The notes below the pieces were generated by a model. The model searched no databases and was not told where the DNA came from. It saw nothing but the letters and a program-made list of their open reading frames with translations. Positions 5,161-7,283 of a DNA stretch of 7,283 bases are shown in pieces. Made by a program: the position numbers and the translations under genes. Origin of the DNA: Phycisphaerae bacterium (GTDB taxonomy: Bacteria > Planctomycetota > Phycisphaerae > Sedimentisphaerales > Anaerohalosphaeraceae); contig PXAQ01000215.1 in assembly GCA_003567095.1 (NCBI GenBank), positions 1-7,283 on the forward strand, in the 5' to 3' direction. Position 1 is the stretch's first letter, and every line of letters starts with the position of its first letter.

Positions 5161-7137
5161 ATGGGACATAAACACTTGAATATTAAGGCGACGGAGTTTG
5201 ACGAGGTCGCCATGGTCGGGGACATGACAACCGAAGGTAAGCAGTCTCGCATCAGTCTGGCGCTGTTCGGGACGCTGGCCGGCGGGGTCCTGATCCTGAA
5301 CAGCATATTTATGAACCTGCCGTTGTTTTCGTGGCTTTATGGCGACTACAGTCATGAACTGAGCGAGATGATGGCGATGGTCGGCGCGGTCATGCTGGGG
5401 CTTCCGATTGTCATCCATGCGATTGAGGGCCTGTTGCGCGGGCATATGCATATGGATGAGCTGGTGGCGCTGGCGGTGATTGCCGCGTTTGCGACCGGTC
5501 AGTATGTTGAAGCGGGTACGGTGGCGTTTATTATGCTGCTGGCCGAGCTGCTTGAGTCGCGCACGGCGCTGGGCGCTCGGGCCGCGATCGAGTCGCTGAT
5601 TAAGCTGACGCCGAAGACGGCCCATCGACTCAAGGCCGATGGGACCGAAGAGCAGGTCAAGGTCAGTTCGCTCAGAACCGGCGACCTGGTGCGGGTACGC
5701 CCCGGCGATAACATTCCGGCCGACGGGGAGATTCAAAACGGTCTCAGTACGGTCAACGAGGCGACCATTACCGGCGAATCGCTGCCAGCCGATAAGGTCG
5801 TGGGGATGCAGGTGTTTGCCGGGACGACCAACCTGACCGGCGTGCTGGATATTGAAGTAACCAAGGCCGGTGAAGATACAACGCTGGGCAAGGTTCAGCA
5901 GTTGATTATGGCGGCGGAAAAAACACAGCTTCCGGTTATGCGGATGATCGACCAGTACGTCAAATGGTATATCCCGACGGTGCTGATGATCAGCGTGATT
6001 ATTTATTTCTTCACGGGGGATATGACCCGCTCGATTTCGGCACTGGTGATTTCCTGTCCGTGTCCGCTGATTCTGGCCACGCCGACGGCGATGGTGGCGG
6101 CGCTGTCCGCCTCAGCCCGGCTGGGGATTCTGGTTAAGAACGCCTCCCTGCTGGAGATTGCCGGCAAGATTACGGCGGTGGTCTTTGATAAGACCGGCAC
6201 GCTGACGACCGGGCAGTTGTATGTGACCAAGATTGAACCGGCCGAGGATGCCGATCCTGCCGAGATGCTTTCGCTGGCGGCCTCGGCCGAACAGATGAGT
6301 AAACACCCCGCTGCACGGGCAATCATCAATCTGGCCAAAGAGGCCAACGTCTCATTTGACCCTGCTGAACGGTTTGAAGAGACGCCGGGCAAAGGGGTCA
6401 CCGCGACGGTGTCCGGCAAGACGGTGCAGATCGGACGCGATACGTTTCTGACAGAAAATGGGATTGATATATCGACGGTGTCCGACCCGGCGCTGCACGA
6501 AGAGCAGGGATTCAGCACGCTCTACGTGGCGGTGGACGGGCGCTGCATCGGCTGGATCGGGCTTCAGGACAAGGCCCGGCCGGAAGCCAAACAGGCCGTC
6601 AGTGAGTTGTTCGACGCGCGGGTTAATCGGGTGACGATGCTGACCGGCGACCGTGGTGAAGTGGCCAATCGCGTCTCGGCGGAATTGGGATGCACCGATT
6701 ACAAGGCGCACTGTCTGCCGCAGGATAAACTGGCCGTAGTCGAAAAGATTCGCAAGGAAGGGCACGTCGTGGCGGTGGTCGGCGACGGCATCAACGACGC
6801 GCCGGCCCTGGCGGCCGGCGACCTGGGTATTGCGATGGGCGCCGCCGGCAGTGATGTGGCGATTAATTCGGCGGCGATTGCGCTGATGAGTGATGACTTG
6901 CGGCGGCTGCCGTTTTTGATGCATCTGTCGCGAAAAACGCGGACGGTCATTAATCAGAACCTTGCTTTTGGGATTTTATTTATCCTGTTGGGGATTGTGG
7001 CTGCGGCCCTGGGATGGCTGCCGGTTATTCTGGCAGCGATTCTGCACTTAGGCGGCGGTATCGTGGTGGTCTTCAACAGCGCCCGCCTGGTACGTCACGG
7101 CGAACATCTCGAACCGCATACGGGTAGTACTTCCTGA
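5161..7137 (+). CDS. Heavy-metal translocating P1B-type ATPase
   Basis: A 658-residue pump that uses ATP to move a metal cation across the cytoplasmic membrane. All core motifs are present: TGES at 204-207 (actuator domain), SCPCP at 298-302 in the sixth membrane segment, DKTGT at 343-347 with Asp343 the phosphorylated residue, SKHP at 380-383 (nucleotide binding), TGD at 495-497 and GDGINDAP at 541-548. Eight membrane segments fit: about 31-50, 69-92, 99-113, 117-133, 271-287, 292-313, 600-618 and 621-638. There is no N-terminal CxxC metal-binding domain, only about 30 residues starting MGHKH. The metal is unclear: the CPC motif allows Cu, Zn or Cd, but segment 7 lacks the Cu-type YN motif, and segment 8 has HLGGG (629-633) where ZntA has an Asp. 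GAGA lies seven bases before the ATG. It sits 60 bases after hflK, with no convincing promoter between, so it is probably in the same operon. Confidence 0.93.
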   Translation: MGHKHLNIKATEFDEVAMVGDMTTEGKQSRISLALFGTLAGGVLILNSIFMNLPLFSWLYGDYSHELSEMMAMVGAVMLGLPIVIHAIEGLLRGHMHMDELVALAVIAAFATGQYVEAGTVAFIMLLAELLESRTALGARAAIESLIKLTPKTAHRLKADGTEEQVKVSSLRTGDLVRVRPGDNIPADGEIQNGLSTVNEATITGESLPADKVVGMQVFAGTTNLTGVLDIEVTKAGEDTTLGKVQQLIMAAEKTQLPVMRMIDQYVKWYIPTVLMISVIIYFFTGDMTRSISALVISCPCPLILATPTAMVAALSASARLGILVKNASLLEIAGKITAVVFDKTGTLTTGQLYVTKIEPAEDADPAEMLSLAASAEQMSKHPAARAIINLAKEANVSFDPAERFEETPGKGVTATVSGKTVQIGRDTFLTENGIDISTVSDPALHEEQGFSTLYVAVDGRCIGWIGLQDKARPEAKQAVSELFDARVNRVTMLTGDRGEVANRVSAELGCTDYKAHCLPQDKLAVVEKIRKEGHVVAVVGDGINDAPALAAGDLGIAMGAAGSDVAINSAAIALMSDDLRRLPFLMHLSRKTRTVINQNLAFGILFILLGIVAAALGWLPVILAAILHLGGGIVVVFNSARLVRHGEHLEPHTGSTS

Positions 7138-7156
7138 TGGCACTGTGAGCGTCAGG
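7133..7156 (+). other. Weak hairpin over the stop of the P-type ATPase gene
   Basis: CCTGATG (7133-7139) can pair with CGTCAGG (7150-7156), seven pairs including one T-G pair, around a ten-base loop. It includes the TGA stop at 7135-7137. No T-run follows, so it is at best a poor terminator; read-through into the ABC ATPase gene seems likely. Confidence 0.25.
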
Positions 7157-7203
7157 CAAATGTTGTGATTGACAATGAATGCGGTTAGTGGAGTAAATAG
7201 ATA

Positions 7204-7283
7204 GTGGTTTCCAACGAAAATACCTATGCGATAGAGACCATTTCGCTGACGAAGATTTTTCCCGACTGGTGGGGCCGATCGAA
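7204..7283 (+). CDS. ABC transporter ATP-binding protein, N-terminus only
   Basis: A GTG at 7204 opens a frame of 26 residues that runs off the window. It contains AIETISLTKIFPDWWGRS, matching the first strand of ABC ATPases, where an [I/V]-E-x-x-x-LTK-x-[F/Y] pattern leads into the A-loop and Walker A region. The Walker A motif would lie beyond the edge and cannot be checked. The start is supported by GGAG ten bases upstream and by an in-frame TAG at 7198-7200, which excludes any earlier start. It begins 66 bases after the P-type ATPase gene on the same strand and may be the last seen member of that operon or the first of a new ABC exporter operon. The FPDWWGR form suggests the ABC-2 exporter type, but that is a judgement from few residues. 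Confidence 0.65.
   Translation, partial: MVSNENTYAIETISLTKIFPDWWGRS

Noticed and set aside
7169..7174. Perfect TTGACA hexamer before the ABC ATPase gene
   Set aside because: No acceptable -10 box lies 16-18 bases downstream; that position overlaps the ribosome site, so a promoter here would make an almost leaderless message.

Overview
The window looks like a chromosomal segment of a GC-rich (roughly 55-60% GC in genes) free-living bacterium. The most likely group is the Planctomycetota, perhaps Phycisphaerae. I infer this from protein style only: an HflK-like SPFH protein with a large polytopic N-terminus, encoded next to HflC, HflK and a metal P-type ATPase, and an ABC ATPase whose N-terminus has the form LTKIFPDWWGR. 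No rRNA, tRNA, mobile element or CRISPR array was seen.

Layout. Bases 1-493 (minus strand) hold the 5' part of an ABC-2 type permease gene with a GTG start, cut by the window edge. Bases 494-678 are an AT-rich divergent promoter region with one good sigma70-like promoter facing left, a weaker one facing right, and two inverted repeats. Bases 679-7137 (plus strand) carry four genes in tandem: a 687-residue polytopic SPFH/HflK-like protein, HflC (315 aa), HflK (428 aa) and a heavy-metal P1B-type ATPase (658 aa). Gaps between them are 103, 20 and 60 bases. From 7204 a GTG-started gene enters with the N-terminus of an ABC transporter ATPase and runs off the right edge.

How the genes may work together. 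In Escherichia coli, HflK and HflC alternate in a large membrane cage around the FtsH protease and restrict its access to membrane substrates. Here three different SPFH proteins are encoded in a row. One carries six extra membrane segments, and a metal-transporting ATPase follows immediately. No ftsH lies in the window. The simplest reading is a membrane quality-control or microdomain module built from three SPFH subunits, co-transcribed with a metal pump. A functional link between cage and pump is inference. Two partial ABC transporter genes, a permease on the left and an ATPase on the right, flank the cluster; they need not belong to the same transporter.

No intergenic stretch exceeds 300 bases. 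Long open frames antisense to the main genes were judged to be shadows of GC-rich codon use.
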